Positions 44,743-54,509 are shown, counted from the stretch's first letter. The stretch is DNA of 64,000 bases from Clostridium sp. CAG:354_28_25 (GCA_001915925.1 MNRL01000018.1:19163-83162); one strand, 5' to 3'. Program-made: numbers and translations. The notes: generated from the letters alone by a model not told the origin.

Positions 44743-44995
44743 ATCCTAACTCCTTCTATTTTATTAAATCCAAATTTCCATTTATTATTGTTGGCTCAAA
44801 TCCATGAATTTCATCATATAAATCGCCTTGCGGTATATCATTAAATAAATTTTTTTATTTTCTAAAAAGTAGCTCCACCTATATAATTTTTATAATTATA
44901 TTCTTTAAATAAAAAATTAACAATATTTATCTCAAATTTTTATTGATATATCTTATAGCGCAGTTTTTTCGACATTTTATATGCTATTCCTTTCC

Positions 44996-45024
44996 TTGAC
45001 TTGTAGCTTTTTTTGATATATTAT
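44996..45024 (+). promoter_or_regulatory. Sigma-A promoter of rubrerythrin
   Basis: TTGACT, 17 bases, TATTAT. The rest of the 314-base gap (44743-44995) is AT-rich and I see no gene in it. Confidence 0.75.
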
Positions 45025-45056
45025 ATAGTAACAAGTTAAATAACGGGAGGGATATT

Positions 45057-45590
45057 ATGGAATTAAAAGGATCAAAAACAGAAGCAAATTTAAAAGCTGC
45101 TTTTGCAGGAGAATCAGAAGCAAGAAATAAATATACGTATTTTGCAAGTGTAGCAAAAAAAGAAGGATACGAACAAATAGCAGCACTATTTTTAGAAACT
45201 GCAGAAAATGAAAAAGAGCATGCAAAAATTCACTTTAAATACTTAAATGGTATTGGTGATACAATGCAAAACTTAGCAGATGCAGCTGCTGGTGAAAACT
45301 ATGAATGGACAGATATGTACAAAAAGTTTGCTGAAGAAGCAGAAGAAGAAGGATTTAAAGAAATAGCTGCAAAATTCAGAGCTATTGGTGAAGTAGAAAA
45401 ACATCACGAAGAAAGATATAGAAAATTATTAGAAAATGTAAAAGACGGTGAAGTTTTCAAAAAAGGAAGCATCGTTGTTTGGAAATGCAGAAACTGTGGA
45501 CATATAGTTGTTGGAACAGAAGCTCCAAAAGTTTGTCCAGTTTGCAATCATCCTCAATCATTCTTCGAGGTAAATGCAGAAAATTACTAA
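45057..45590 (+). CDS. Rubrerythrin
   Basis: 177 residues. Ferritin-like four-helix domain with the diiron ligands in GESEARNKY, ETAENEKEHAKIH, and IGEVEKHHEERY, then a C-terminal rubredoxin-like domain with CRNCG and CPVCNHPQ cysteine pairs. Rubrerythrin reduces hydrogen peroxide with electrons from rubredoxin or NADH systems and protects anaerobes from oxygen. GGGAGGGAT precedes ATG 45057. It is a single gene with its own promoter and terminator. Confidence 0.96.
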   Translation: MELKGSKTEANLKAAFAGESEARNKYTYFASVAKKEGYEQIAALFLETAENEKEHAKIHFKYLNGIGDTMQNLADAAAGENYEWTDMYKKFAEEAEEEGFKEIAAKFRAIGEVEKHHEERYRKLLENVKDGEVFKKGSIVVWKCRNCGHIVVGTEAPKVCPVCNHPQSFFEVNAENY

Positions 45591-45601
45591 TACATAAAAC
45601 T

Positions 45602-45636
45602 AAAGGAACGGGTTATAACAACTCGTTCCTTTTCTA
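45602..45636 (+). terminator. Terminator after rubrerythrin
   Basis: AAAGGAACG and CGTTCCTTT arms, T-rich tail. It may work in both directions for the convergent rimO. Confidence 0.8.
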
Positions 45637-45680
45637 TTAATTTATGACCACTTAAAGAAATATTTGCCAAAATATCTTTA

Positions 45681-47033
45681 TTATATCTTTGCTATTAAAT
45701 CATATTCTTTAGACTTAGCTATAGTACAATTTACAAAATCACCTATAGTTAATTCTTTATCACTTTTTATATATGTAATTCCATCTATATCTGGAACTTG
45801 GTAGCTAGTTCTTCCGACATAATATTTTTCGTCAAATGTTATACCTTCTATTAGTACTTTCTCTTCTTTTCCTACTAAATTTAATAAATTGTCTTTAGAA
45901 ACCTGCTGTTGTAATTCCATTATTTTATTATATCTAGCTTTTTTGGTCATTGGATGAACTTGCTCTTTTAACCTAGCGGCTGGTGTTCCCTCTTCTTTTG
46001 AATAAGTAAATGCTCCTAAATTATCAAATTTTGTTTTCTTTACAAACTCATAAAGTTCTTCAAAATCAGCTTGTGTTTCGCCTGGGAAACCAACCATAAC
46101 AGTTGTTCTGATTTGCACATTTGATATATTTGTTCTTATTTTTGTTATAACATCTTCTATATTTTGCTTACTTGTCTTCCTATTCATTCTTTTTAAAACA
46201 GAATTTGAAATATGTTGTATTGGAATATCAAAATATTTACAAATTTTACTTTCTTCCTTTACAACTTTTATTAGTTCGTCATCTATTCCTTCTGGATATG
46301 AATATAAAAATCTAATCCATTCTATTCCATCTATTTTACAAAGTTTTCTTAAAAGTTTAGCAAGCCTTGGCTCATTATATAAGTCCAAACCATATTTTGT
46401 AGTATCTTGAGCTATAATTATTAATTCTTTTATGCCTTTTTTAGCTAATATCTTTGCTTCCTCTATAATATCTTCTTCTGGTCTGCTTATAAATGGACCT
46501 CTAATAAAAGGAATTGCACAATATGTACATCTATTGCTACAACCTTCTCCAATTTTTAAATATGCAAAATTATTTCCTGTTGATATTTCTCTTCCCAAAA
46601 ATTCTTCTTTGCTAGCTAATGGAAGTGGCTCTTTAGGATAAGTTTTAATTTCTCCATATTTTTTATTATCTTCTACTTTATTATTTATTAACTCCTCAAT
46701 AGCAGTGTAAAACTTATCGTATTTATCTAATCTAATCCACAAATCAACCTCTGGCAAGGCTTTTTTTAATTCATCTGTATATCTTTGAACTAAACACCCC
46801 ATAGCAACTAAATATTTACATTTTTTCTTTTTATATTCTGCCATTTCCAAAATTGTATTTATGGCTTCTTCTTTTGCAGGGTCTATAAATCCACAAGTAT
46901 TTACAATTATCATTTCTGCGTCTTCTGGATTATTTACAATCTCCATTCCGTGTTCTTTTAATATTCCTATTGCAATCTCAGTATCTATCAAATTCTTAGA
47001 GCAACCTAATGATACAAAACCTACTTTCATCAT
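45681..47033 (-). CDS. rimO: Ribosomal protein uS12 methylthiotransferase RimO
   Basis: 450 residues. N-terminal MTTase domain with the three cluster cysteines (LGCSKNLID, NTCGFIDPA, MGCLVQRY), radical-SAM domain with CSNRCTYCAIP, and a C-terminal TRAM domain. The family adds a methylthio group to an aspartate of ribosomal protein S12; RimO and the tRNA enzyme MiaB are alike, but the LGCSKN and IRFLYSYPEGI type sequences favour RimO. AAGGGAG precedes a pair of ATG codons at 47033 and 47030, either of which could be used. Confidence 0.93.
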   Translation of the reverse strand: MMKVGFVSLGCSKNLIDTEIAIGILKEHGMEIVNNPEDAEMIIVNTCGFIDPAKEEAINTILEMAEYKKKKCKYLVAMGCLVQRYTDELKKALPEVDLWIRLDKYDKFYTAIEELINNKVEDNKKYGEIKTYPKEPLPLASKEEFLGREISTGNNFAYLKIGEGCSNRCTYCAIPFIRGPFISRPEEDIIEEAKILAKKGIKELIIIAQDTTKYGLDLYNEPRLAKLLRKLCKIDGIEWIRFLYSYPEGIDDELIKVVKEESKICKYFDIPIQHISNSVLKRMNRKTSKQNIEDVITKIRTNISNVQIRTTVMVGFPGETQADFEELYEFVKKTKFDNLGAFTYSKEEGTPAARLKEQVHPMTKKARYNKIMELQQQVSKDNLLNLVGKEEKVLIEGITFDEKYYVGRTSYQVPDIDGITYIKSDKELTIGDFVNCTIAKSKEYDLIAKI

Positions 47034-47054
47034 TTCTCCCTTCTGTCAACTTTT

Positions 47055-47081
47055 GAACTTTAGGGACGGGGCTTAAAGTTC
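47055..47081. repeat. REP-like palindrome, family B copy 4
   Basis: GAACTTTAGGGACGGGGCTTAAAGTTC-type element (27 bases, at these positions) between the ribonuclease gene and rimO. Confidence 0.7.
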
Positions 47082-47105
47082 AAAAATTATGTTTACTATT
47101 AATTT

Positions 47106-48239
47106 CTACTCTTTACCATACATTTGCTTTCGTGTAAGTTCTAATAAATTTAATTTTGAAAATCCCTCAACTTGTACTTTAGCTCTATCTTTTTTAGTTT
47201 CTTCTACAAAACACTCTAATAACTTCGTCTTGCTTATGGCTTCTTGCATATCTATAAAATCTATTATAATTATTCCGCCAATATCGCGTAATCTAAGCTG
47301 TTTTGCAATTTCTTTCGCGGCTTCTGTATTTACTCTTAATATTGTATCCTCCAAATTATCTTTACCTACACATTTTCCAGAATTAACATCTATAGCAGTT
47401 AATGCCTCTGTCTTGTCTATTACAATATATCCTCCACATCTTAGCCAAACTTTGTTATTTTCTAAACCTTGTAATTCTTTCTGCATAGTATATTTTTCGA
47501 ATACATCTTTCTCAAGTTCTACTTTTACATTATTGTCTAAATTATATGCTTCTAGAAAATTCTCTATTTCTTTATTAAACATTTCATTATTAGTTACAAT
47601 TCTATTCATATTACCATCTGCTGTTCCTAGAATTAAAGACTTAATAATATCATTATTTTCTTCTATTAAACATGGCAAATTACTTTCGTTTTCTAACATC
47701 TTTTTTTGTATTTTATTCCATCTGTTTAGTAATCTTTGTATATCATCGCAGATTTCTTCTTCTGTAGCAGAAATACAGCTCGTTCTTATTATTGCTCCAA
47801 ACCCACTAGGAATATGCTTTTCTACGATTTCTTTTAGTCTTTGTTTTTGGTCTTCATCTTCTATTTTTCTAGAAATAGTTATAAAATTGGTTTTTGGCAT
47901 TAAAACAATTTGTCTTCCTGTTAATTTTATATTAGCGGTTAATTTAGCTCCTTTTTGTTTTATTGGATTTTTTTGAACTTGTACTAATATCTTTTTATTT
48001 AATTTAATTTCTTCATTGATTTTGTTCAAATCTTCAAAATGTATAAAAGCATTTTTTTCTTTACCAATATCAATAAAAGCTGCTTTTATTCCTGGAACTA
48101 TATTTTTTATAATGCCACTATATATATTTCCTTCTATGTTATCTTGATTCTTAATAATATACCTTTCTACTATTTTGTAATCTTCTATTAAAGTTGCAAC
48201 TTTTTCATTAGTATCAACTTTTATTCTTATTTCTTGCAT
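47106..48239 (-). CDS. Ribonuclease E/G family protein, short form
   Basis: 377 residues. N-terminal S1 domain (GNIYSGIIKNIVPGIKAAFIDIG), then the RNase E/G core with GGYIVIDKTEALTAIDVNSG, TEAAKEIAKQLRLRDIGGIIIIDFID (metal-binding Asp), and VEGFSKLNLLELTRKQ. It would process rRNA and decay mRNA. The protein stops soon after LTRKQ and lacks the CPxCxG zinc-link and dimerisation tail of full-length RNase G (about 480 residues), so it may work as a different oligomer. The start ATG 48239 has AAGGGAAAA upstream. It precedes rimO in the same direction, with a REP-like element between. Confidence 0.88.
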   Translation of the reverse strand: MQEIRIKVDTNEKVATLIEDYKIVERYIIKNQDNIEGNIYSGIIKNIVPGIKAAFIDIGKEKNAFIHFEDLNKINEEIKLNKKILVQVQKNPIKQKGAKLTANIKLTGRQIVLMPKTNFITISRKIEDEDQKQRLKEIVEKHIPSGFGAIIRTSCISATEEEICDDIQRLLNRWNKIQKKMLENESNLPCLIEENNDIIKSLILGTADGNMNRIVTNNEMFNKEIENFLEAYNLDNNVKVELEKDVFEKYTMQKELQGLENNKVWLRCGGYIVIDKTEALTAIDVNSGKCVGKDNLEDTILRVNTEAAKEIAKQLRLRDIGGIIIIDFIDMQEAISKTKLLECFVEETKKDRAKVQVEGFSKLNLLELTRKQMYGKE

Positions 48240-48272
48240 TTTTTCCCTTTCTTAATAATAGTTTAAGCAAAT

Positions 48273-48830
48273 TTAATTATACATATTCATTGCTTTATCT
48301 ATTCCATAAGTTATAATATCACATACTGCATCTGCTGCTTTTTTAGTTGATTTGTTTAATATATCACGCTCTTCACCTTGTAGTTTTTGAAGTACATACC
48401 CTATCATCATTTCCTTAAACATTGGTTTTCCAATTCCCACTCTAATTCGTGGAAAGTCTTCTGTCTGTAGCTCTTCTACAACAGATTTCATTCCATTATG
48501 TGTACCTGGTCCACCCTTTTTTCTAATTTTAATTTTGCCAATATCTACATCTATATCATCATATATAACTATTATATTTTCTGATGGAATTTTATAAAAA
48601 TCCTTGTATTTTATAATAGCCTCTCCACTTAAGTTCATATATGTTTGAGGTTTTAATAAAATGACTTTTTCATTATTTATCATTCCATCGCCATATAAAG
48701 CTTTAAACTTCTCTTTAGTAACAGTTATATTAAGTTTTTGGCTTAAATGGTTTATTGCATCAAACCCCATATTATGCCTTGTGTTTGAATATTCTCCTTC
48801 TGGATTTCCCAATCCTACAATTAAATACAT
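48273..48830 (-). CDS. pth: Peptidyl-tRNA hydrolase
   Basis: 185 residues. Conserved sequence includes the start VGLGNPEGEYSNTRHNMGFD with the catalytic His in NTRHN, KPQTYMNLSGEA, YDDIDVDIGKIKIRKKGGP and HNGMKSVVEEL. Pth frees tRNA from peptidyl-tRNAs that drop off stalled ribosomes, a load that would rise if ribosomes often stall at CGG. AGGAGG precedes ATG 48830. It lies 33 bases upstream of the ribonuclease gene, probably in one operon. Confidence 0.96.
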   Translation of the reverse strand: MYLIVGLGNPEGEYSNTRHNMGFDAINHLSQKLNITVTKEKFKALYGDGMINNEKVILLKPQTYMNLSGEAIIKYKDFYKIPSENIIVIYDDIDVDIGKIKIRKKGGPGTHNGMKSVVEELQTEDFPRIRVGIGKPMFKEMMIGYVLQKLQGEERDILNKSTKKAADAVCDIITYGIDKAMNMYN

Positions 48831-48850
48831 TTTATCCTCCTATAGTGTTT

Positions 48851-48957
48851 TAGGGACGGTCTAAAATCCCTGTTTTTAATAACTATTGTAAAATATAAAA
48901 TAGAGGGAAAAAAGGAACGTCCTCAAATCCCGGTCTGGGAAGACCCCAAAATCCCTA
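48851..48957. repeat. REP-like cluster, family A copy 5
   Basis: AGGGACGGTCTAAAATCCCT, then GGAACGTCCTCAAATCCC and AAGACCCCAAAATCCC: two or three related units between pth and the VanW-family gene. Confidence 0.65.
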
Positions 48958-50439
48958 GTGTCTTTTATATGTATCTTTATTTATTCTTTCTGAACTTATT
49001 ACTTGTCCATTTTGTCTTACTGTTTTATATGTTTCTGATTTTATACTTGTAGCTGTAGTTTCAGTAACTCTTGATGTAATCTCTACATCGTAATCTGGAT
49101 TCTCTTTCAAACCATAAATCTCACATTTTGCTACTCCACCACTTACTGTGCATAATATTTTTACTGGATAATTTCTTGTGTTTTTAAATTTAAAATCTAT
49201 TGAACCATATACAACTGTAGCATCTCTACCGGCTTTTGCATACGATGGTACAAACTGATGGTTTCTTCTTTCTACTATTTCTAAGTTTGAGTATAACACA
49301 GCATTATATAATGTTGTAGATATTTGGCAGATACCTCCACCAAGACCATCAACAACCTCACCATTCTGATACATAGCTGCTTCCTTATATCCTGCTGCTA
49401 TAGTTCTCTCTCCAACAACAGTATTATATGAAAATGTTTCACCTGGCATTAATACTGTTCCGTTTATTTTTTCTGCTGCTAGTCTTAAGTTTGTTGTTCT
49501 ATCTGTATCTCTTGCATTATAATTTGTAGAAAATTTTGCAAGTAAATCTGGAAAAGCTTCTGTTCCAATCATATTTGTTGTTACACTTGGTGCAGTATAT
49601 TTTAATGGAATCTCATATTCATCTTTAACATCATTCAACATAGCTTTTGCTTCGTCAACAGATATATTAAAATCCACACCATTTTCATGTGGATATACCA
49701 CGTATGGATTTGTTGTATAATAAGCATTAACAGGTTCTTTGTATATCTCATTATGAATTTTATCTATATCTATTGCGTCAGGGTCTTTAGCAACTGTTAC
49801 AAGTTCTATCTTACTACTTGCATATGTTAAATCCTGAATTTTATTTTTTATATTCTCTATAGATGGTGTTACATCTACTACATTACCAGATTTTCCTCTA
49901 GTAATAATTAATTTATTTCCTTCTACATAATAACTACTTTGTACAACAGTATCTGGCAATTTGGTTGATATATCATTAAGAATAGAAGTACATTGTTCTG
50001 TATTTACTGTAACGTTAAGATCTAAATCATTAACAGAAACTAAATTTTTTATTATTGTACCCATATTCTTAAAAATATTGCTATCTCTTCCCATGTTATA
50101 TGCTCTATTTACTGCTTCTTCAATATTTAAGTTTGCCCCTAAATCTTCTAAGTTTAATTGAGTTTCGTATTCACCATGAACTACTGTTAAATTGTTTGGT
50201 AATACATTATTAAACTCGTTAGTTACTTTTTCTATTGCTTGCTCCTTTGTTAAGCCAGCTACTTCAACACCTTTTATATAAATACCAGTTATAATTTTAT
50301 CACTTGATGATATATATAGTGTTATCCCTAAAAATAAAATAAAAAAGATTATTATGAAACTTATAAAAACTATTCCTAAAACTGTTCCTACTTTTAAATT
50401 TTCTTTATTTTCTACTATTTTTAAATCTGTTGTTTCCAA
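48955..50439 (-). CDS. VanW-family membrane protein with PG-binding-like repeats
   Basis: 494 residues. N-terminal membrane anchor (about 20-45), two PG_binding_4-like repeats (about 50-290; ITGIYIKGVEVAGLTKEQAI), then the VanW domain with NLRLAAEKINGTVLMPGE, SYNTVVGERT and GGGICQISTTLYNAVL, and a G5-like C-terminal part ending KDTYKRH. This YoaR-like architecture is common in Firmicutes near cell-wall genes; VanW is named from vancomycin clusters but its activity is not known. Start is TTG at 50439 with AAAGGAG upstream. The 3' end lies inside a REP-like element. Confidence 0.9.
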   Translation of the reverse strand: METTDLKIVENKENLKVGTVLGIVFISFIIIFFILFLGITLYISSSDKIITGIYIKGVEVAGLTKEQAIEKVTNEFNNVLPNNLTVVHGEYETQLNLEDLGANLNIEEAVNRAYNMGRDSNIFKNMGTIIKNLVSVNDLDLNVTVNTEQCTSILNDISTKLPDTVVQSSYYVEGNKLIITRGKSGNVVDVTPSIENIKNKIQDLTYASSKIELVTVAKDPDAIDIDKIHNEIYKEPVNAYYTTNPYVVYPHENGVDFNISVDEAKAMLNDVKDEYEIPLKYTAPSVTTNMIGTEAFPDLLAKFSTNYNARDTDRTTNLRLAAEKINGTVLMPGETFSYNTVVGERTIAAGYKEAAMYQNGEVVDGLGGGICQISTTLYNAVLYSNLEIVERRNHQFVPSYAKAGRDATVVYGSIDFKFKNTRNYPVKILCTVSGGVAKCEIYGLKENPDYDVEITSRVTETTATSIKSETYKTVRQNGQVISSERINKDTYKRH

Positions 50440-50532
50440 TTTTTTCTCCTTTGATAATATATAAAATGCACATATATTATACTATATTTCGACTATATAT
50501 ACAATTATAATTTATACTTTTTAAGGTACAAA

Positions 50533-50562
50533 AAAGGAGTAGTTTTTACTACCCCCCTTAAC
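50533..50562 (-). terminator. Terminator after the VirD4-like gene
   Basis: GGGGTAGT and ACTACTCC arms (minus strand) with T6 tail. Confidence 0.8.
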
Positions 50563-50567
50563 ATATT

Positions 50568-52590
50568 TTAATCATCATCTGCTCCAAATAACTCATCAAA
50601 TTTTGCTTCTAATGCTTTTTCTAAATCCAAATTATTTACTTCTTCGTCATTATCCTCTAATGGTATTTCCATAGGCTTAGACTTTGGCTTTGGAGCATCT
50701 ACTGTATTTAAGTTTTGGTCTACTCCACTACTTGTACTACCTGTTACCACATTAGCAGTTTCCTTTTTTGGAGTATTTGGTTCATCATCAGCAAACAAGT
50801 CGTCTAAAGATTCTACTTTTAAATCCTGAGCTTTTGTTTCTGAACTTGCTGAATAAGGATTTGCTGGGTTAAATATTCTCCATTCTCCTCTTTCTCCTAC
50901 TTCTGCATCATTATGGCTTATTTCTAATCTAGCCATTTCTTTTCCCATTGGATGTCTAAAATAATAGAATTTATTTGCTTTAACAGGTCTTACACCTTTA
51001 ACAAATATAATACACATATCATTGTCAAATCTTCTTAACTCATCTGGTGTAAGTAATGCTCTACCCATTATTTGGTCAGAATCACTTGAACCAGATTTCC
51101 AACCACCTTTGTCACGGTTGGTTGAATGACTATCTCTTGAAATTGTTTTTTCTCCCAACGCTTTAGAGAAATATTCCAATGTTTTTGTAGAGTTACTTCC
51201 TAAGAATACGTGTGTATCACAGTTACCAATTATAGTTTCGTATGACTTCTCGTAAACAGCCTCTAATTGGTCTAAGTTTTGTAAGATAACACTGAATGAA
51301 ATACCTCTACTTCTTGATGTAGATATCTTTTTATCAAAATCTGGTATTTGACCAATGTTTGCAAACTCATCTAGTATGAAAAATGTTTTTTCTGGTAATT
51401 TACCACCAGCTTTATCTGCATAATCATATAATTGTTGAATCATCTGTGAAAAGAAAATTGTAAGTAAGAAATTATATGTTGTATGTGTATCTGAAGAAAC
51501 TACATATACAGCAGTTTTTTCTTGTCCAATTTCTTCAAAATTTATTGTATCTGACGATGTTAGATCTGCTATATCTTTACTATCGAACTTACCTAATCTA
51601 GATTGTAATGTACTTAAAATAGAACCTCTTGTTTTTTCTGGTGCTATTTCGATTGATTTATAGTTCTTTCTTGCTGGGTGTGTATAATCCAATTGATTAA
51701 TTAAATCACCTAACAAACTTGTACCACCACTATCATTTGCAGCCCTTACAAGCTCTGCACAGCTTGCTAAGTTTTGCTCTTCTGGTGGTCTTGTTGATAT
51801 TAAATACCAAATTAAAGCTTTTAATAAGATTTCTGCCATATCATCCCAGAATGGGTCTGATGCTTTTTCCCCGCTTTGTCCTTTAACGATGGTATTTGCA
51901 ATAATATCAACATCTATTTCATTTCTTATATGTGCTAATGGGTTATACCCATCACTACACTCTGGATTAACTAAATTTAATACTCTTACTTTATAACCTT
52001 TAGATTTTAAATATCCTGCTGTTCTATCGTATAATTCTCCTTTTGGATCTGTAAATATGTATGAACCTAAACATTGGTGTGCGTTTGGTATAGAATATGA
52101 TGCAGATTTACCAGAACCTGAACCGTCCAACAACCAACACGTTTATATTTCCCATTTTATTTAATGGTAAATAATTATCTTCTGCTAGTACAATACCACT
52201 TTTTTTGCTTAAAACTTTATATTGCTCGCCATGTTCTGCCCATCCACTAGAACCATGTTCTATATCTGTATATTCATTTTTAGGTGATGCTTTTAGCAAA
52301 CCAACTACTACAGCAGCTAAATAGAATATTGTAAAATATAAAATACTTTTACCAAATATTTCTATATATGCATTTGAAAATACAACTCCAAAACTTGAAA
52401 AAGGGCTAGTGATATATTTTCCTAATTGCTCGAAAAAAATTTCGAAATTAAATGCACCTGATTGCACTGCCTCTGTAACAGAAGCAGAAAATGGAGCAAC
52501 TCCTAGGATTATAATTACTAACCATAATATTGCAAATATTATTATTTTCTTTTTGCCATTTTCTAACATACCCTGTAACTTATAATTCAT
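50568..52590 (-). CDS. VirD4/TraG-type coupling ATPase read through a +1 shift at CGG
   Basis: About 673 residues over two frames. The first 155 residues carry two membrane helices (KIIIFAILWLVIIILGVAPF; ILYFTIFYLAAVVVGLL) and the lead-in GSSGWAEHGEQYKVL. The second part continues with Walker A GGSGSGKSASYSIPN, Walker B-like FFILDEFANIGQIPDF, RSRGISFSVILQNLDQLE, and a disordered acidic tail. The break lies in Walker A itself: the zero frame reads VVG-CGG-FRFW-stop. Family members couple DNA or protein substrates to type IV secretion, but no relaxase or T4SS gene is nearby. Two small genes of unknown function precede it in the operon. Confidence 0.85.
52123..52125 (-). other. +1 frameshift site at CGG (VirD4-like ATPase)
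   Basis: GTT GGA CGG TTC AGG in the zero frame. Skipping the C gives GGA, GGT (Gly), TCA, GGT and completes GGSGSGKS, the Walker A motif. Confidence 0.85.
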
Positions 52591-52616
52591 TTATTTCATC
52601 CCTATCTTTTGTGATA

Positions 52617-52949
52617 TTATCTTGAAGAATCGTCTTCTTTTGCCTCTTTAGCTTTATCTTCAAGTTTTTGTTTAGTTACACTTCTTCCTCTTGCTATTCT
52701 TGTTTCTGCAACTTCTTTAGTGGTTATTCTATATAGTTGTTTACTTAGTTTTTTTCCTTCTACTACAAGATATTTTGATTCCTCTGCATTTTCTGGGGCT
52801 ACAACTTTATTTGTTCCCACTTCTCCTAATAATAAAGGAAAATCTTTTACATTTTCTGTAGTAATACATGCAAAAGTAAGTACTTTTGCCTCATCTTCAA
52901 AGAATATTGAATTGCAAGATTTTTCAGATAAACTATCTGTTTTGTTCAT
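52617..52949 (-). CDS. Small protein in the VirD4-like operon, function unknown
   Basis: 110 residues, no membrane helix and no signal peptide. The first two-thirds are mixed (ACITTENVKDFPLLLGEVGT, YLVVEGKKLSKQLYRITT); the tail is highly charged (KQKLEDKAKEAKEDDSSR). GGGGAG precedes ATG 52949. It ends 26 bases before the ATPase gene and follows the 173-residue gene by 17 bases. Conserved clustering with a coupling ATPase would suggest a role as its partner or substrate adaptor, but I recognise no family. Confidence 0.65.
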   Translation of the reverse strand: MNKTDSLSEKSCNSIFFEDEAKVLTFACITTENVKDFPLLLGEVGTNKVVAPENAEESKYLVVEGKKLSKQLYRITTKEVAETRIARGRSVTKQKLEDKAKEAKEDDSSR

Positions 52950-52966
52950 TAGAACTCCCCTCTCCT

Positions 52967-53488
52967 TTAATCTTTTTTATCTTTTATTTCGAAAGCAAAA
53001 TAAGGTTTATTTGCTTTAAGTTTACATTTACCTCTAACTTCGTTAGCCTCTTCGTCAAAATATACCATAGGCTTTACTTCTTCTGTTGTTTCTGGGTCTA
53101 TAATTGAAATTTGTCTTTTAAAACTTGGTGTGTACTTAAATTCTTTATATTCTTTTTCTGTGTCTGAATAAAGAGTATTAAATTTTAATGGCGTTGGTTT
53201 TTTAGAAATTGTTATTTTGTCACCTTGTAGTATTGCCATATTAATTACTACTCTATCTTTACCAAATGATAATATAACAAGTTCGTCTTTGTCATCAGAA
53301 GGGTCATCAACATAAAATGTTTTCTTCTTCTTGTCACCATACATTTCTTCTGTATAGTCCAATCTTGTTACTGTATACTTTGGTGATTTTTCTAAATCTT
53401 CTTTTAAAGTTTCATTTATTTGATATACTACTGTACTTACGTTATTTGGATCCATTATACTAAAATGTTTTCCTTCCCAACTGTACAT
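52967..53488 (-). CDS. Protein in the VirD4-like operon, function unknown
   Basis: 173 residues without a membrane helix. It starts MYSWEGKHFSIMDPNNVSTV and shows alternating beta-like segments (DELVILSFGKDRVVINMAIL, FKRQISIIDPETTEEVKPMV); the end is basic (KCKLKANKPYFAFEIKDKKD). GGGGTG precedes ATG 53488. It is first in a three-gene operon with the 110-residue gene and the VirD4-like ATPase. I do not recognise a domain. Confidence 0.65.
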   Translation of the reverse strand: MYSWEGKHFSIMDPNNVSTVVYQINETLKEDLEKSPKYTVTRLDYTEEMYGDKKKKTFYVDDPSDDKDELVILSFGKDRVVINMAILQGDKITISKKPTPLKFNTLYSDTEKEYKEFKYTPSFKRQISIIDPETTEEVKPMVYFDEEANEVRGKCKLKANKPYFAFEIKDKKD

Positions 53489-53606
53489 AATTTATACACC
53501 CCACACTTCTACGATTTTCTATATACATAGTTTGTCTTTTGTAACACTACTATGTTTAATTATACCTAATTTGTAAGTTTTTGTCAACCAATTTTAAGTT
53601 ATTATG

Positions 53607-54509
53607 TTAATTCGCTCTTTTTCTTGGATTAAAGCTAGATATTTGTTCTAATTCTTTGTATAACTTTTCTTCCTCTGTCGTTAATTCTTTTGGTACTATT
53701 ATTTTTACTTCAGCTATTAGGTCTCCTCTTCCACCTTTTCCATCTTTGTATCCTTTTCCTTGAATTCTGACTTTTTCGCCACTTTCAATTCCCTTTGGTA
53801 CATAGACAGAAGCAGTGTCGTCTATTGTATCTATAGTAGCTCTTGTGCCTAAGGCAGCTTCCCATGGGGTTAATCGTAAATCTGTGTATAAATCTATTCC
53901 TTCTAATCTAAACCTTTTACTATTTTGAATATTTACTTTTATAAATAAATCTCCGTTTTTACCACCATTTATTCCAGCTTTTCCTTGGCCAATCAATCTA
54001 ATCTTTTCTTGATTCCTAATACCTGCTGGGACTTTTACTACAAAAGTCTTCATCTTCCCTTTCAGAGTCCTAAGAGAAATTTTCTTTTCTGAGCCATAAT
54101 ATGTTTCCTCTATTGACATATTAATTTCGGTTTCTACATTCTCTCCTCTTATAGGAATTTTTTTCTTTACTTTATTGTCGGATTTTTCCTCCTCACCGAC
54201 AATATTTCCAAAAAACATTGTGAAAAATTCGGAAAATTTTGAGCCATTCTTCCTTTGGCTCTCTTCATACTTCTTCTTTTTTCCCACGTTATTATTCCAT
54301 ATTCTGTCATACTTTCGTTTAGAAGTAGAATTTGATAACACCCTATATGCTTCATTTATATCTTTAAATCGTTCTTCTGCAAATTTGTCATTAATATTAA
54401 TATCTGGATGATACTTCTTTGCAGCTTCCCTATATGCTATTTTTAATTCTTGAGGAGTTATCTTACTAGATTCTAAATTTAGTATTTTGTAATAGTCTTT
54501 GAAAATCAT
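53607..54509 (-). CDS. DnaJ-like co-chaperone (type II, CbpA-like)
   Basis: 300 residues. N-terminal J domain (DYYKILNLESSKITPQELKI, KKYHPD with the HPD motif that stimulates DnaK, INEAYRVLSNSTSKRKYD), a short linker without the Gly/Phe-rich region, then the two beta-barrel client-binding domains (VETEINMSIEETYYGSEKKI; DLYTDLRLTPWEAALGTRAT; GESGEKVRIQGKGYKD-like in the second). The zinc-finger domain of DnaJ is missing, hence the CbpA or type II call. GGAGGATG precedes ATG 54509. dnaK is not in the window. Confidence 0.9.
   Translation of the reverse strand: MIFKDYYKILNLESSKITPQELKIAYREAAKKYHPDININDKFAEERFKDINEAYRVLSNSTSKRKYDRIWNNNVGKKKKYEESQRKNGSKFSEFFTMFFGNIVGEEEKSDNKVKKKIPIRGENVETEINMSIEETYYGSEKKISLRTLKGKMKTFVVKVPAGIRNQEKIRLIGQGKAGINGGKNGDLFIKVNIQNSKRFRLEGIDLYTDLRLTPWEAALGTRATIDTIDDTASVYVPKGIESGEKVRIQGKGYKDGKGGRGDLIAEVKIIVPKELTTEEEKLYKELEQISSFNPRKRAN

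Noticed and set aside
47089..47976. 295-codon plus-strand frame opposite the ribonuclease gene
   Set aside because: Antisense shadow of the conserved RNase E/G reading frame; Ser/Phe-rich with no ribosome site.
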